Below, piece by piece: positions 8,525-16,987 of a stretch of DNA of 64,000 nucleotides. A program made the translations under genes and the position numbers. The notes beneath the pieces are model-generated. The model worked only from the letters and a program-made list of their open reading frames with translations. It was not told the origin of the DNA and searched no databases. Source of the DNA: Kangiella koreensis DSM 16069 (GTDB lineage Bacteria > Pseudomonadota > Gammaproteobacteria > Enterobacterales > Kangiellaceae); contig NC_013166.1 of assembly GCF_000024085.1 (NCBI RefSeq), positions 2,232,001 through 2,296,000 on the forward strand, read 5' to 3'. How positions within the stretch are numbered: position 1 is the first letter of the stretch; every line of letters begins with the position of its first letter.

Positions 8525-8551
8525 TTAAACTTCACTAAAGTGACAATAAGC

Positions 8552-9043
8552 ATGAAACATATTACTCAAGTATCGCTCTTCTGTGCCATTTCTTTACTCA
8601 TGTTAAGTGCTTGCCAGACCACCGACAGTCACCAAAAACCAACCATTCTGGTAGGTGATATTAGCTACTCAGAAGTGGTGAAAACTTATCCCTACTTTCA
8701 AGCAGCCAGTTCCAAAACCCAAGAATCGGTGGAGTCTATTGAGAAGCTTAAAACTGTTTCCCAGGCAACACAGCTTACCGTCTACTTTGGTGTCTGGTGC
8801 CATGACAGTATTCGCGAAGTTCCTCAATTGGTTAAGCTACTGGAAGAGGTCAAGAACCCCAATATCAGTTATCAATTAATTTCACTGGATAAAACCAAAC
8901 AAGAACCTCAAGGACGCGCCAGAGCCAATAATATTCTGTACACTCCGACGATTGTGGTGTCTCAGGCAGGTAAAGAACTGGGCCGCATTATTGAAAAACC
9001 TGAGCAGGATCTGGCGACTGATTTGATCAATATCTTACATTAA
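8552..9043 (+). CDS. Thioredoxin-fold lipoprotein
   Basis: A 163-residue protein with a signal peptide and lipobox LSAC, so it is probably a lipid-anchored envelope protein. The core has a thioredoxin-like order: a beta strand ending in YFGVWCHDS, a helix with VPQLVKLL, then NILYTPTIVV, where the cis-proline of the fold follows Thr. The active site is WCHDS with only one cysteine, so this is a monothiol version rather than a classical CXXC oxidoreductase. It starts 27 bases after the PanE-MsrB stop and is probably co-transcribed. That pairs an MsrB with an envelope thioredoxin-like protein, but a functional link is only inferred. An in-frame GTG at 8540 is an alternative start; ATG 8552 begins the signal peptide directly. 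Confidence 0.8.
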   Translation: MKHITQVSLFCAISLLMLSACQTTDSHQKPTILVGDISYSEVVKTYPYFQAASSKTQESVESIEKLKTVSQATQLTVYFGVWCHDSIREVPQLVKLLEEVKNPNISYQLISLDKTKQEPQGRARANNILYTPTIVVSQAGKELGRIIEKPEQDLATDLINILH

Positions 9044-9066
9044 AGTGATGCATCAACAGGCAAGTA

Positions 9067-9810
9067 TTAATCTGCGCGCAAAGCTAGAAAACCAGATCGA
9101 CTTCTTAACCAGGGTTGTATTGAAGGAAAAGACTCTGCCAGTTCAGTGATAAGTTGCTCCGCTTCCTGTTGAGAGTTTAGTTGATCAAAAACAACGGTGT
9201 AATAAATCTGACCATTGACCCTTGTTCTAACGAGATTTGGTGTTTTAGACAAGGTCTCATCGAGTGAATCAGCAAATGAGCGTGCCTGATTTTGTGAGTG
9301 GTAAGCTGCTAGCTGAAGAACTTTACCATAAGCCGACTTAGTCTCTGTGACAGCCGAATCGAACATCTCTGAATTAGATACATCTTGTGCCGGAGGTTGT
9401 TGGCTAATCAACTCTTCAGTTAACTCACCATCTAAGCTTTTCTCATCTGTTTCGTAAGAGAGATTCGCCGCTGTTTCATCGGCGACTTCTGCCGATAATT
9501 CCTCGACAACTGAGACCTTTGCACCCTGAACCATAATCGGGTCATCAGCACTTTGTTCAGATTCTTCTAGCTTCAACTGCTCAACTTCGAGATCAGGAGT
9601 TGGTTTTTGTGGGCGATAATAGCTTAATCCAGGGGCTTCATCGTCCTCAGCACAACGCCAGGCTCTCTGGTCGCCTGGTGCACAATACCAGTAATGCTCA
9701 TTATTTTCGGGGTTATTAGAACCTAGATTAGAGGTGCTTGCACAGGATGTAATCAGTAAGGTCAAGCTTAAGGTTGCTAGGGTTAGTATTAGCGGTGAAT
9801 TCTTTGACAT
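9067..9810 (-). CDS. SPOR-domain lipoprotein
   Basis: A 247-residue protein with a lipoprotein signal ending in LLITSC. The N-terminal part has a short motif with paired aromatic residues and cysteines (HYWYCAPGDQRAWRC), followed by an acidic low-complexity linker of about 100 residues. Residues 165-245 form a SPOR-like domain: YGKVLQLAAYHSQNQARSF, VNGQIYYTVVFDQLNSQQEA, then a helix and final strand. SPOR domains bind peptidoglycan stripped of stem peptides at division sites, so an envelope or septal role is likely, though no named homolog is recognised. It converges with the thioredoxin-fold gene and probably forms a pair with the Sel1-type lipoprotein gene upstream. Confidence 0.78.
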   Translation of the reverse strand: MSKNSPLILTLATLSLTLLITSCASTSNLGSNNPENNEHYWYCAPGDQRAWRCAEDDEAPGLSYYRPQKPTPDLEVEQLKLEESEQSADDPIMVQGAKVSVVEELSAEVADETAANLSYETDEKSLDGELTEELISQQPPAQDVSNSEMFDSAVTETKSAYGKVLQLAAYHSQNQARSFADSLDETLSKTPNLVRTRVNGQIYYTVVFDQLNSQQEAEQLITELAESFPSIQPWLRSRSGFLALRAD

Positions 9811-9893
9811 AGTGTATCGCTTAAATCCTTGCTTTACTGATGACTTTATAATATCCCTTAAGACTAACCTAACTTGGTTCTATCTACAAAGTC

Positions 9894-10712
9894 CTAATGT
9901 TCAAATGACTTAACAACTGGCTTGTTATTTAAATAACCCTGCAAACGGATTTGATAGTAATCAACTAGCCTGTCGCATTTTTGACAGTCATCGTGGGAAG
10001 CCAACTCTATGACTTTTAACTGAGTGGCGGCTGCTTTATCGAATTGCTGATTAGCAGCATAGGCCGCAGCCAGCGTATCGAGATATCCATGATTGTCGGG
10101 GTATTTCGCCACAGCTTGCTCGGCCAATTTAAGCCCCTGCTCGGGATCAAATAACTCAGAGCCTTGGCTAACCACTTTTATCCAGGCCAAATTATTCATC
10201 GCTTGATAACTTCCTTGCTCAACCGCCAACTGATACCAGTAAACCGCCTCATTGTAACTCTTGCGATCATCGATATAGCCAAAGTAAAAAGTATTACCCA
10301 TCCAGTACTGAGCGACCTTGTCACCGTTTTCCGCAAAGGTTTGCATAGTTTTCAGAGCTCGTTCTTTTTGTTTGATACTAACACTTTGATCTTTACTGGT
10401 TAGGTGAGAAATAGCTTGATGAAATACCGCCTTTTCGTAGCCCTGATTTGCTGAACGAGACATCCACTGAGTAGCTTCATCACTATCGATTTCAACGCCT
10501 AACCCGCGAAATAACATCATGGCGTAGAAATACTGAGCCTGTTCATCACCGGATTTTGCCGCTTTCTTACAGTATTGCTCAGCAACTATAAAGCTTTTTG
10601 CATGGTAGTGCTGCTCGCAACGCACTATATCCTCTTCGGACGCGCTACAGGCAACAAGAATTCCCGCTGACAGGAAAACCAGCAGTGACTTAAGGTTTGA
10701 CAACATCTTCAT
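9894..10712 (-). CDS. Sel1/TPR-repeat lipoprotein
   Basis: A 272-residue protein with a lipobox (ILVACSA). It contains Sel1-like repeats: DEQAQYFYAMMLFRGLGVEI, YEKAVFHQAISHL, KVAQYWMGNTFYFGYIDD followed by SYNEAVYWYQLAVEQG, then a TPR-like C-terminal part (YLDTLAAAYAANQQFDKAA). Four cysteines beyond the lipobox could form disulfides (HDDCQKCDR). Such solenoids are protein-interaction scaffolds; the partner is unknown. The neighbouring SPOR lipoprotein points to envelope maintenance. ATG codons at 10712 and 10706 are both possible starts. Confidence 0.78.
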   Translation of the reverse strand: MKMLSNLKSLLVFLSAGILVACSASEEDIVRCEQHYHAKSFIVAEQYCKKAAKSGDEQAQYFYAMMLFRGLGVEIDSDEATQWMSRSANQGYEKAVFHQAISHLTSKDQSVSIKQKERALKTMQTFAENGDKVAQYWMGNTFYFGYIDDRKSYNEAVYWYQLAVEQGSYQAMNNLAWIKVVSQGSELFDPEQGLKLAEQAVAKYPDNHGYLDTLAAAYAANQQFDKAAATQLKVIELASHDDCQKCDRLVDYYQIRLQGYLNNKPVVKSFEH

Positions 10713-10852
10713 CGAGGTAAAATTACCATGCTCACAAATGACTCAATCAGGGGTTAGCCACAAAACCTGTGGCACAAAATAGCAAATCGGACTGTATTAT
10801 CGACAAACAATGCGTAAAATGCACCCCATACACAGTAAATCACGAGGATTTT

Positions 10853-11455
10853 ATGTCACGAAATATTAATGAACCGCTTTCTCAAGAAGCATTAAATACC
10901 CTTTTCTTCGACGCCCGCACTTACAACGCTTGGCAAGACAAAGACGTTTCAGACGAATTAATTCACAAGCTTGATGACTTGGTAAAAATGGGCCCGACCT
11001 CTGCCAACTGTTGCCCAATGCGTGTGATTTACGTAAAAAGCAAAGAAGCTAAAGAAAAGCTAAAACCTTGCCTGATGGAAGGTAACCAGGAAAAAACCAT
11101 GTCAGCTCCTGTCTGCGCCATTATCGGTATGGATATGGAGTTCTACGAAAAACTGCCTCAGCTGTTCCCGCATACTGATGCCAAAAGCTGGTTTGTTGGC
11201 AAAGAAAAATTCATTGAGTCTACCGCTTTTCGTAACAGCTCATTGCAGGGTGGCTACTTTATTATGGCGGCACGCGCGCTTGGTTTAGACTGCGGCCCAA
11301 TGTCTGGCTTTAACCAGAAAATGGTCAATGAAACCTTCTTTGCTGGCACCAGCATCAAAGTGAACTTTATCTGCAACATTGGTTATGGCTCAGAAAAAGA
11401 CCTGTTCCCACGTAGCCCGCGCCTGGACTTTGATGAAGCCAACAAAATAATCTAA
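10853..11455 (+). CDS. rutE: Nitroreductase-family protein, RutE-like malonic semialdehyde reductase
   Basis: A 200-residue flavin-dependent oxidoreductase of the HadB/RutE subfamily. The signature runs LFFDARTYNAW, then MGPTSANCCPMR (phosphate/FMN-binding loop), KLKPCLMEGNQ, APVCAIIG, ESTAFRNSSLQGGYFIMAAR, GLDCGPMSGF, and a C-terminal NIGYGSEKDLFPRSPRLDF. RutE reduces malonic semialdehyde in the Rut uracil pathway, but this subfamily is also widespread outside rut operons, and no other rut gene is here. The frame extends upstream to 10769; I chose ATG 10853 because GAGG precedes it by 6 bases and the protein then matches the usual length of about 196. Confidence 0.85.
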   Translation: MSRNINEPLSQEALNTLFFDARTYNAWQDKDVSDELIHKLDDLVKMGPTSANCCPMRVIYVKSKEAKEKLKPCLMEGNQEKTMSAPVCAIIGMDMEFYEKLPQLFPHTDAKSWFVGKEKFIESTAFRNSSLQGGYFIMAARALGLDCGPMSGFNQKMVNETFFAGTSIKVNFICNIGYGSEKDLFPRSPRLDFDEANKII

Positions 11456-11489
11456 AACTAATATCATCTGATAGAAACAAGGAAAAACG

Positions 11490-12377
11490 ATGGATAATAA
11501 CAACGAATTTATTCATGTTGATGATGAGCAATCACCTCCACCATCGAGTGGCCAGGCTCAAGTAGTATCGCCTGGCCGCGGTTATCACTGGGTTGAGCGC
11601 TCTCTATCTGAAATTTTTGTGCCACACTTTGGTAAATGGTTTTTAGCCGGATTAATTTACAGCATTGTGACTACCATAGTTCCAATGCTGGGCGTGGCTT
11701 TGGCCATGCTTGTATTAATATTAAATCCGCTGTTTTTTGCAGGTGGTTTTATCGGTGCTAATAAAGTCCAAGAAAAAACTGGTGATATAACCCCACAACA
11801 ATTTTTTGAGGGGTTTGGTCACATTCGGAAATTCGGCTTACTTATTTACTGCGTTATTTTTGCCGTTCTAGGTGGTGGCATTGCCTATGTGATTTTCAGT
11901 TCCATCGGTGTAGAAGAGCTAGCGGCAATTGATTGGGCAACGCTACAAGCCGGAACGGACCCACAAGCTGTGCAAGCTGAGCTAGAAGGCTTTGCCGAGT
12001 TAATCAGTCCCTACCTTCTGTGGATATTCCTCAGTTTCATAGCCTTGTCGCTAGCCAACTGGTTTGCACCAAATCTGATCTTATTCCAGCAGCAGAGTCC
12101 TATATCAGCACTCTTAAATAGCTTTATCGCTGGCATCAAAAACCTACTACCAATGATTGTTTTGGTATTGGTGTTAATAGGGCTTGGTATCGCTGTTGGG
12201 TTAATAGCAATGATCATTGGAGCGCTTGTTTCAGCAGTGCTGCCACCGGTTGCTGCAGATCTATTATTAAGCACATTGCTGGCAGCAGTGCTTATGCCGG
12301 TGATGGTGGGTATCGGTTATATTTCGTATCGTGAAATTTATTTAGGTGACGTTAAAAAGTCAGAAAACACTTTATAA
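11490..12377 (+). CDS. BPSS1780-like multi-pass membrane protein of unknown function
   Basis: A 295-residue inner-membrane protein. After a soluble acidic N-terminus (about 55 residues) comes SPGRGYHWVERSLSEI and a membrane core of about six helices (roughly 57-95, 110-140, 170-195, 212-245, 250-285). The opening pattern of a Gly-Arg-Gly, a Trp and an amphipathic segment before the first helices resembles the BPSS1780 membrane protein family, though I hold this loosely. The start is preceded by AAGGAAAAACG. It lies 34 bases after the RutE-like gene and may be co-transcribed with it. No catalytic residues are evident. Confidence 0.65.
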   Translation: MDNNNEFIHVDDEQSPPPSSGQAQVVSPGRGYHWVERSLSEIFVPHFGKWFLAGLIYSIVTTIVPMLGVALAMLVLILNPLFFAGGFIGANKVQEKTGDITPQQFFEGFGHIRKFGLLIYCVIFAVLGGGIAYVIFSSIGVEELAAIDWATLQAGTDPQAVQAELEGFAELISPYLLWIFLSFIALSLANWFAPNLILFQQQSPISALLNSFIAGIKNLLPMIVLVLVLIGLGIAVGLIAMIIGALVSAVLPPVAADLLLSTLLAAVLMPVMVGIGYISYREIYLGDVKKSENTL

Positions 12378-12410
12378 TTCTACCCTTTAAGCAAAGGGTC
12401 ATTGCACCAT

Positions 12411-12441
12411 AAAAAAGGCTTCCGATTGGAAGCCTTTTTTA
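12411..12441. terminator. Bidirectional intrinsic terminator
   Basis: AAAAAAGGCTTCC, a short loop, GGAAGCCTTTTTT. It separates the convergent membrane protein gene and the DPP4-like peptidase gene. Confidence 0.88.
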
Positions 12442-12452
12442 TACTTAACCAT

Positions 12453-14873
12453 CTACTTCAAGTGACGTTCAAACAGGAAGTAAATCCGTTTGTATTCATC
12501 CAGCCAGCTTGATGGCTCAGTAAAGCCATGCGGCTCAATTGGATAAATCGCTGTTTCAAAATACTCGGTCTTTTCCAATTCAATTAAGCGCTGCACCAGA
12601 CGAACCGTATCTTTAAAGAATACATTGTCGTCAACCATGCCGTGCGCAATCAATAATGGCTTGCTCAAACCTTCGGCAAACTCAATCGGTGAGCTGCGTT
12701 CATAAGCTACTGGATCAACCTCAGGCGTATTCAAAATATTCGAAGTATAAGGATGATTATAATGAGCCCAGTCAGTAACCGGACGCAAGGAAGCACCAGC
12801 AGCGAACTCATCAGGCGCAGTAAATAAGGCCATAAAGGTCAGGAAGCCACCATAAGAGCCGCCATAAATACCCACTTTACTGCGGTCCACATTGGCATTG
12901 CTGGCCATCCAGTTTGCACCGTCCTGTAAATCTACCACCTCAGGCGTGCCCATCTGGCGATAAATCGCAGTACGCCAATCACGTCCGTAATTAGCTGAGC
13001 CACGATAGTCGAGATCGAGCACCACATACCCCTGCTGGTTCAAGAAACTGTGGAACATAAACTCACGGAAGTAATTTGACCAACCCTGATGGGCGTTTTG
13101 CAAATAGCCAGCGCCATGAATAAAAATCACTGCAGGATATTGCTCGGCACGCTCAGCATCGAAATTTGCGGGCTTATATAAACGCGCATGGATAGGCATA
13201 TCTGCTTCACGCGATGGAATTTCGATGTATTCAGGTTCGCTCCAGGCGATAGTCTTAAATTCTTCCGATACCGTATCGGTCAACTGAGCCACATCACCAC
13301 CAGTTACTGCGGTCAAATACAAATCCTTTGGCTTTAAAGCTTCAGAATGCTCGATGATGACTTGGCTGCCATCTGGGGATAGCACATAGTCGTTCAAACC
13401 ACCCATGTCCGTGACCGCCTGCGAATCACCACCGCCCACCGCAACACGATAAACTTCAAAAATACCCGGATGCTTTTTATTGGCCCGATAGTAGAAGAAT
13501 TTTTTATCCGGTGACAAAGTAACCGAGTTCACCACATAGCGACCTTTGGTCAGCGCATCGTCACCTCGATTTAGTGTCTTGGTGTAAAGATGACTAAAGC
13601 CAGTCTGTTCCGAAGTGTAATAAATGGTTTTATTATCCACCCAACCAAAATCATTAAAGTTCCAGTCATTAACCCACGCCTTATCCCGCATATGATGCTG
13701 GTTCTCTAACTCCTTATCATCAAAGTCGATAGTCGCAATCCAGCGATCTTTGTTATCACCGGAATACAACATCAACAAGGCATTGTTACCATCTGGCGAC
13801 CATTGAATACCACGACTTGGAATCCAGTCGAATAGTGAAACACTACGAATACCTTTATGCGCTTCATATTCCTTATCTAACTTACGTGCAGTGTCACGTT
13901 TAATATCCGCTAATGGGTCATCTTCGATATAAGGCAAATCTTCATAACTTAATTCAGATTTTTCGCGAGTGTTGAGATCCAGCAAATAAAGCGTTTCATG
14001 ACGTGGTTCAGAAGTACCAACAAGCGCTCTAACTTCATCATTTTTAACGTAACCATCTTCAGTCACAAAACGAGGCATGTTATCTGCCTTGCCATTGTCT
14101 TCAGACTTATCATAGGTGCCAACAATGACATAGCGACCATTGGGCGACAGACTTAAAGTATGAATCTCTTTTTTCTTGCCAAGATACCAAGGCTTCGGAG
14201 CTCCGCGCTCAGAGCTTTCAGCAATTTGCTGTTTACGTTTTTTGTCATGCTCGCGTTGGTCTTGTTGCTGACGGATATAATCAAAGTAGCGAGTTTGTTG
14301 CTCTTCCAGATAACCTTTGTCCTCATCCTTGTCTGGGTCATCTTCTAAACGAATATCCACCAGATGACTGATCAGGCCATCATTTAAATTGATGCTGTAG
14401 AAACTGTTGCTCTCTCGAAAAGCCACACTCTGATTACCAATAAACATTGGCTGACCTTCATTGGCCAAAGTTTTAGTCAACTGACGAACTTCACCCGACT
14501 CCAGATAGCGAACGTATAAATCACCATTCAGGTTATAAGCCTTTAAACTTTTATTCGGACTTAAAACACCCTTATCGCCATCACGCTCAAGTAGCTCTTT
14601 ATCACTAAGCTTTTGTGCTTGCTTGGTGGCCAGCTCCAGCTGATACCAGGCACGCTCTTTATTACCGACAATCTTCTGTTGGTAATAGATGCTCTGCCCG
14701 TCAGCGTGCCAATACACATTCTCAGGCGCATTACCAATCCAGTCGGGGTCTGACATGACCTTATTTAAGGTAAGGGGCTGGGCCTGAATGGCTGCCGATG
14801 CCGCTACCGATGCAAATAATGCGCAACCCAATAATGACTTCAGCAGTCTATGGGGGGTTAACTGTTTTTTCAT
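12453..14873 (-). CDS. DPP4-like S9 peptidase, exported
   Basis: An 806-residue protein with a signal peptide (ends about AIQAQP). An N-terminal eight-bladed-propeller-like region (about 60-540) carries WD/PD40-type strands such as SLSPNGRYVIVGT and IQWSPDGNNALLMLYSG. The C-terminal alpha/beta-hydrolase domain has HGAGYLQNAHQGW, the GYVVLDLDYRGS strand, catalytic Ser in GIYGGSYGGF (about 670), Asp in HGMVDDNVFF and His in EPHGFTE (about 781). This is the DPP IV/prolyl tripeptidyl-peptidase type of family S9. It likely removes N-terminal dipeptides in the periplasm. With the S9 protein at 1899 and the M28 peptidase next door it suggests growth on proteinaceous material. Confidence 0.92.
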   Translation of the reverse strand: MKKQLTPHRLLKSLLGCALFASVAASAAIQAQPLTLNKVMSDPDWIGNAPENVYWHADGQSIYYQQKIVGNKERAWYQLELATKQAQKLSDKELLERDGDKGVLSPNKSLKAYNLNGDLYVRYLESGEVRQLTKTLANEGQPMFIGNQSVAFRESNSFYSINLNDGLISHLVDIRLEDDPDKDEDKGYLEEQQTRYFDYIRQQQDQREHDKKRKQQIAESSERGAPKPWYLGKKKEIHTLSLSPNGRYVIVGTYDKSEDNGKADNMPRFVTEDGYVKNDEVRALVGTSEPRHETLYLLDLNTREKSELSYEDLPYIEDDPLADIKRDTARKLDKEYEAHKGIRSVSLFDWIPSRGIQWSPDGNNALLMLYSGDNKDRWIATIDFDDKELENQHHMRDKAWVNDWNFNDFGWVDNKTIYYTSEQTGFSHLYTKTLNRGDDALTKGRYVVNSVTLSPDKKFFYYRANKKHPGIFEVYRVAVGGGDSQAVTDMGGLNDYVLSPDGSQVIIEHSEALKPKDLYLTAVTGGDVAQLTDTVSEEFKTIAWSEPEYIEIPSREADMPIHARLYKPANFDAERAEQYPAVIFIHGAGYLQNAHQGWSNYFREFMFHSFLNQQGYVVLDLDYRGSANYGRDWRTAIYRQMGTPEVVDLQDGANWMASNANVDRSKVGIYGGSYGGFLTFMALFTAPDEFAAGASLRPVTDWAHYNHPYTSNILNTPEVDPVAYERSSPIEFAEGLSKPLLIAHGMVDDNVFFKDTVRLVQRLIELEKTEYFETAIYPIEPHGFTEPSSWLDEYKRIYFLFERHLK

Positions 14874-15083
14874 GAATGAGACTCTCTACTCTACAATACA
14901 AGTGCAACTAGCTTACCGAGCCGTGCCAGCCAGTCAAGTCTTGCGATGTAACCGAAAGTTACCCAGGCCTATCTTTAAGCGACTATCAATGGCGGTAAGC
15001 GGCTTGAAGTTGAGTTAATCCCTCGGCATGGGTAATATGATGCCCACTTGTAACCTTAATAACAGCTCAAAGAGTAGGACCAG

Positions 15084-16802
15084 ATGATGAAGAAATCTCT
15101 ATTAACTCTGTCGTTAGCTGCACTTTTCCTCAGCGCTTGCGACGACAAGCCTCAGGAATCAGCGCAGCCCGCTTCTGAAACAGCAGAGGTCGAAGCAAAA
15201 CCGGCTCAGCCACACCCTAGTGGCAAACCTCAGAATAGCTTCTTAACCGCTTATGACAATATCGATTTAGCGCAATATAAAGATCGCGTTAAATTCATGT
15301 CTACCGATGACTTTCAGGGTCGCAGCCCAGCTACAGAAGGTGGTCGCAAAACTACCGAGTTTCTTGCCAGCGAATTCAAAAAGCTGGGGTTAGAGCCTGG
15401 CAACGGTGACAGCTATCTACAGCAAGTGCCACTGACCAGCATCGAAGCCGATGCCAACATGGAGCTGCAGCTGGGTGATAACACTCTGAAATTCCCAGAG
15501 GATTTCGTTGCTAACAGCAGTAAACTTGAAGATAGCATCACCCTTGATAAGTCAGAATTAGTATTCGTAGGTTTTGGTATTGTCGCTCCAGAATATAACT
15601 GGAATGACTACCAAGGTCTTGATATGGAAGGCAAAACAGCCGTGATTCTGGTCAATGACCCAGGCTTCCACACTCAAGACCCAGAAGTATTTCAGGGCAA
15701 GGCCATGACCTATTACGGTCGCTGGACTTACAAATATGAAGAAGCTGCTCGTCAAGGTGCTTCTAGCGCAATCATTATTCACGATACGGCCCCGGCATCT
15801 TATGGCTGGAACGTAGTGTCAAATAGCTGGTCTGGCCCACAATATCACCTTGCTGAAGCTGGCGATGACCCCAAGCTTGATGTGGAAATGTGGATTACCT
15901 ATGACCAGGCACAAAATCTGTTCAGCCAGGCAGGCCTTGATTTAGGTGCGCTTCAAGAAGCAGCATTAAAGCCTGATTTCAAAGCCGTTCCTATTGATGC
16001 TACAGCATCAGTAACGGTCCGTAACACCATTGAAAAGTCACAGTCACCTAACGTGATTGCCACCATCCCAGGCAAAACAAAGCCGGATGAGCACGTGGTT
16101 TATATGGCGCACTGGGATCACTTAGGAATGAATCCACATTTTGAAGGTGACCAAATATTCAATGGTGCGGTGGATAATGCTACCGGTACAGCTGGCATCA
16201 TCAGCATTGCTCAAGCTTTCAAGGCGTTACCAGAACAACCTGAGCGTAGCGTCACCTTTATTGCCGTTACCGCTGAAGAGCAAGGCTTACTGGGTTCAAA
16301 ATATTACGCAGCCAATCCGACTGTACCGATGAACAAAATTGTTGGTGCTTTCAACATTGATAGCATGAACATTAGCGGCCGCGTTACCGACCTGACAGTC
16401 GTTGGTTACGGTAAATCGGAAATGGAAACTTATGTATCTCAAGCAGCCGAACGCCAAGGGCGTAAACTGGTCGCGGAAGCAAAGCCTGAGCGTGGTGGCT
16501 ATTACCGCTCTGATCACTTCAGCTTGGCTAAATTAGGTGTTCCAGCAATCTATGCCGGCGGTGGTACAGAATACCGCGAAGGTCAGGACATGGAGCTCAT
16601 TGAGCAACACAACACAAAACGGGGCGAATGCTACCACCAGGTGTGTGATGAATATCAGGAAAACTGGGCTTGGGAAGCAGCTTTAGATGACGTCAAAGTC
16701 TTCTTTGAAGCAGGCTACCTTCTCAGCAACAGTGGCGACTACCCTAACTGGTATGAAGGTACTGAGTTTAAAGCCATACGTGACGAAAGTATGTCTCAGT
16801 AA
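15084..16802 (+). CDS. M28 family metallopeptidase, lipoprotein
   Basis: A 572-residue protein with lipobox LFLSAC. A PA-domain insert occupies about residues 130-290 and the M28 zinc-peptidase core about 310-560. Metal ligands can be read in order: His in AHWDHLG, Asp in NGAVDNATG, the Glu pair in AEEQG, Asp in FNIDSMN and His in YRSDHFS. This is the aminopeptidase/glutamate carboxypeptidase-like fold, with two zinc ions. It is probably attached to the outer membrane facing the periplasm or medium. The first ATG of MMKK follows AGGACCAG. It diverges from the DPP4-like gene and ends at a clear terminator. Confidence 0.92.
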   Translation: MMKKSLLTLSLAALFLSACDDKPQESAQPASETAEVEAKPAQPHPSGKPQNSFLTAYDNIDLAQYKDRVKFMSTDDFQGRSPATEGGRKTTEFLASEFKKLGLEPGNGDSYLQQVPLTSIEADANMELQLGDNTLKFPEDFVANSSKLEDSITLDKSELVFVGFGIVAPEYNWNDYQGLDMEGKTAVILVNDPGFHTQDPEVFQGKAMTYYGRWTYKYEEAARQGASSAIIIHDTAPASYGWNVVSNSWSGPQYHLAEAGDDPKLDVEMWITYDQAQNLFSQAGLDLGALQEAALKPDFKAVPIDATASVTVRNTIEKSQSPNVIATIPGKTKPDEHVVYMAHWDHLGMNPHFEGDQIFNGAVDNATGTAGIISIAQAFKALPEQPERSVTFIAVTAEEQGLLGSKYYAANPTVPMNKIVGAFNIDSMNISGRVTDLTVVGYGKSEMETYVSQAAERQGRKLVAEAKPERGGYYRSDHFSLAKLGVPAIYAGGGTEYREGQDMELIEQHNTKRGECYHQVCDEYQENWAWEAALDDVKVFFEAGYLLSNSGDYPNWYEGTEFKAIRDESMSQ

Positions 16803-16820
16803 TAAAGCTGTTCGAACAAC

Positions 16821-16850
16821 AAAAAGCCCAGACACATTCTGGGCTTTTTT
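16821..16850 (+). terminator. Rho-independent terminator of the M28 peptidase gene
   Basis: AAAAAGCCCAGA, a short loop, TCTGGGCTTTTTT: a 9-bp stem with a T6 tail, 19 bases after the stop codon. Confidence 0.88.
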
Positions 16851-16987
16851 GTTCGATTCATAATTAACTACTATCGCACAAAGAATAAGCTGGTATAGTA
16901 GGCTTATAGAACAAAAAACATATAGCAATAAGCGATCCATTTTTTAGTCGAAGGAATTGATGGTATTGGCTCAATGAGGAGGGGCTT

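Noticed and set aside
8187..8528. 113-codon ORF overlapping the MsrB part in another frame
   Set aside because: The MsrB frame has every expected motif across this interval, so this is a shadow and not evidence of a frameshift in the fusion.
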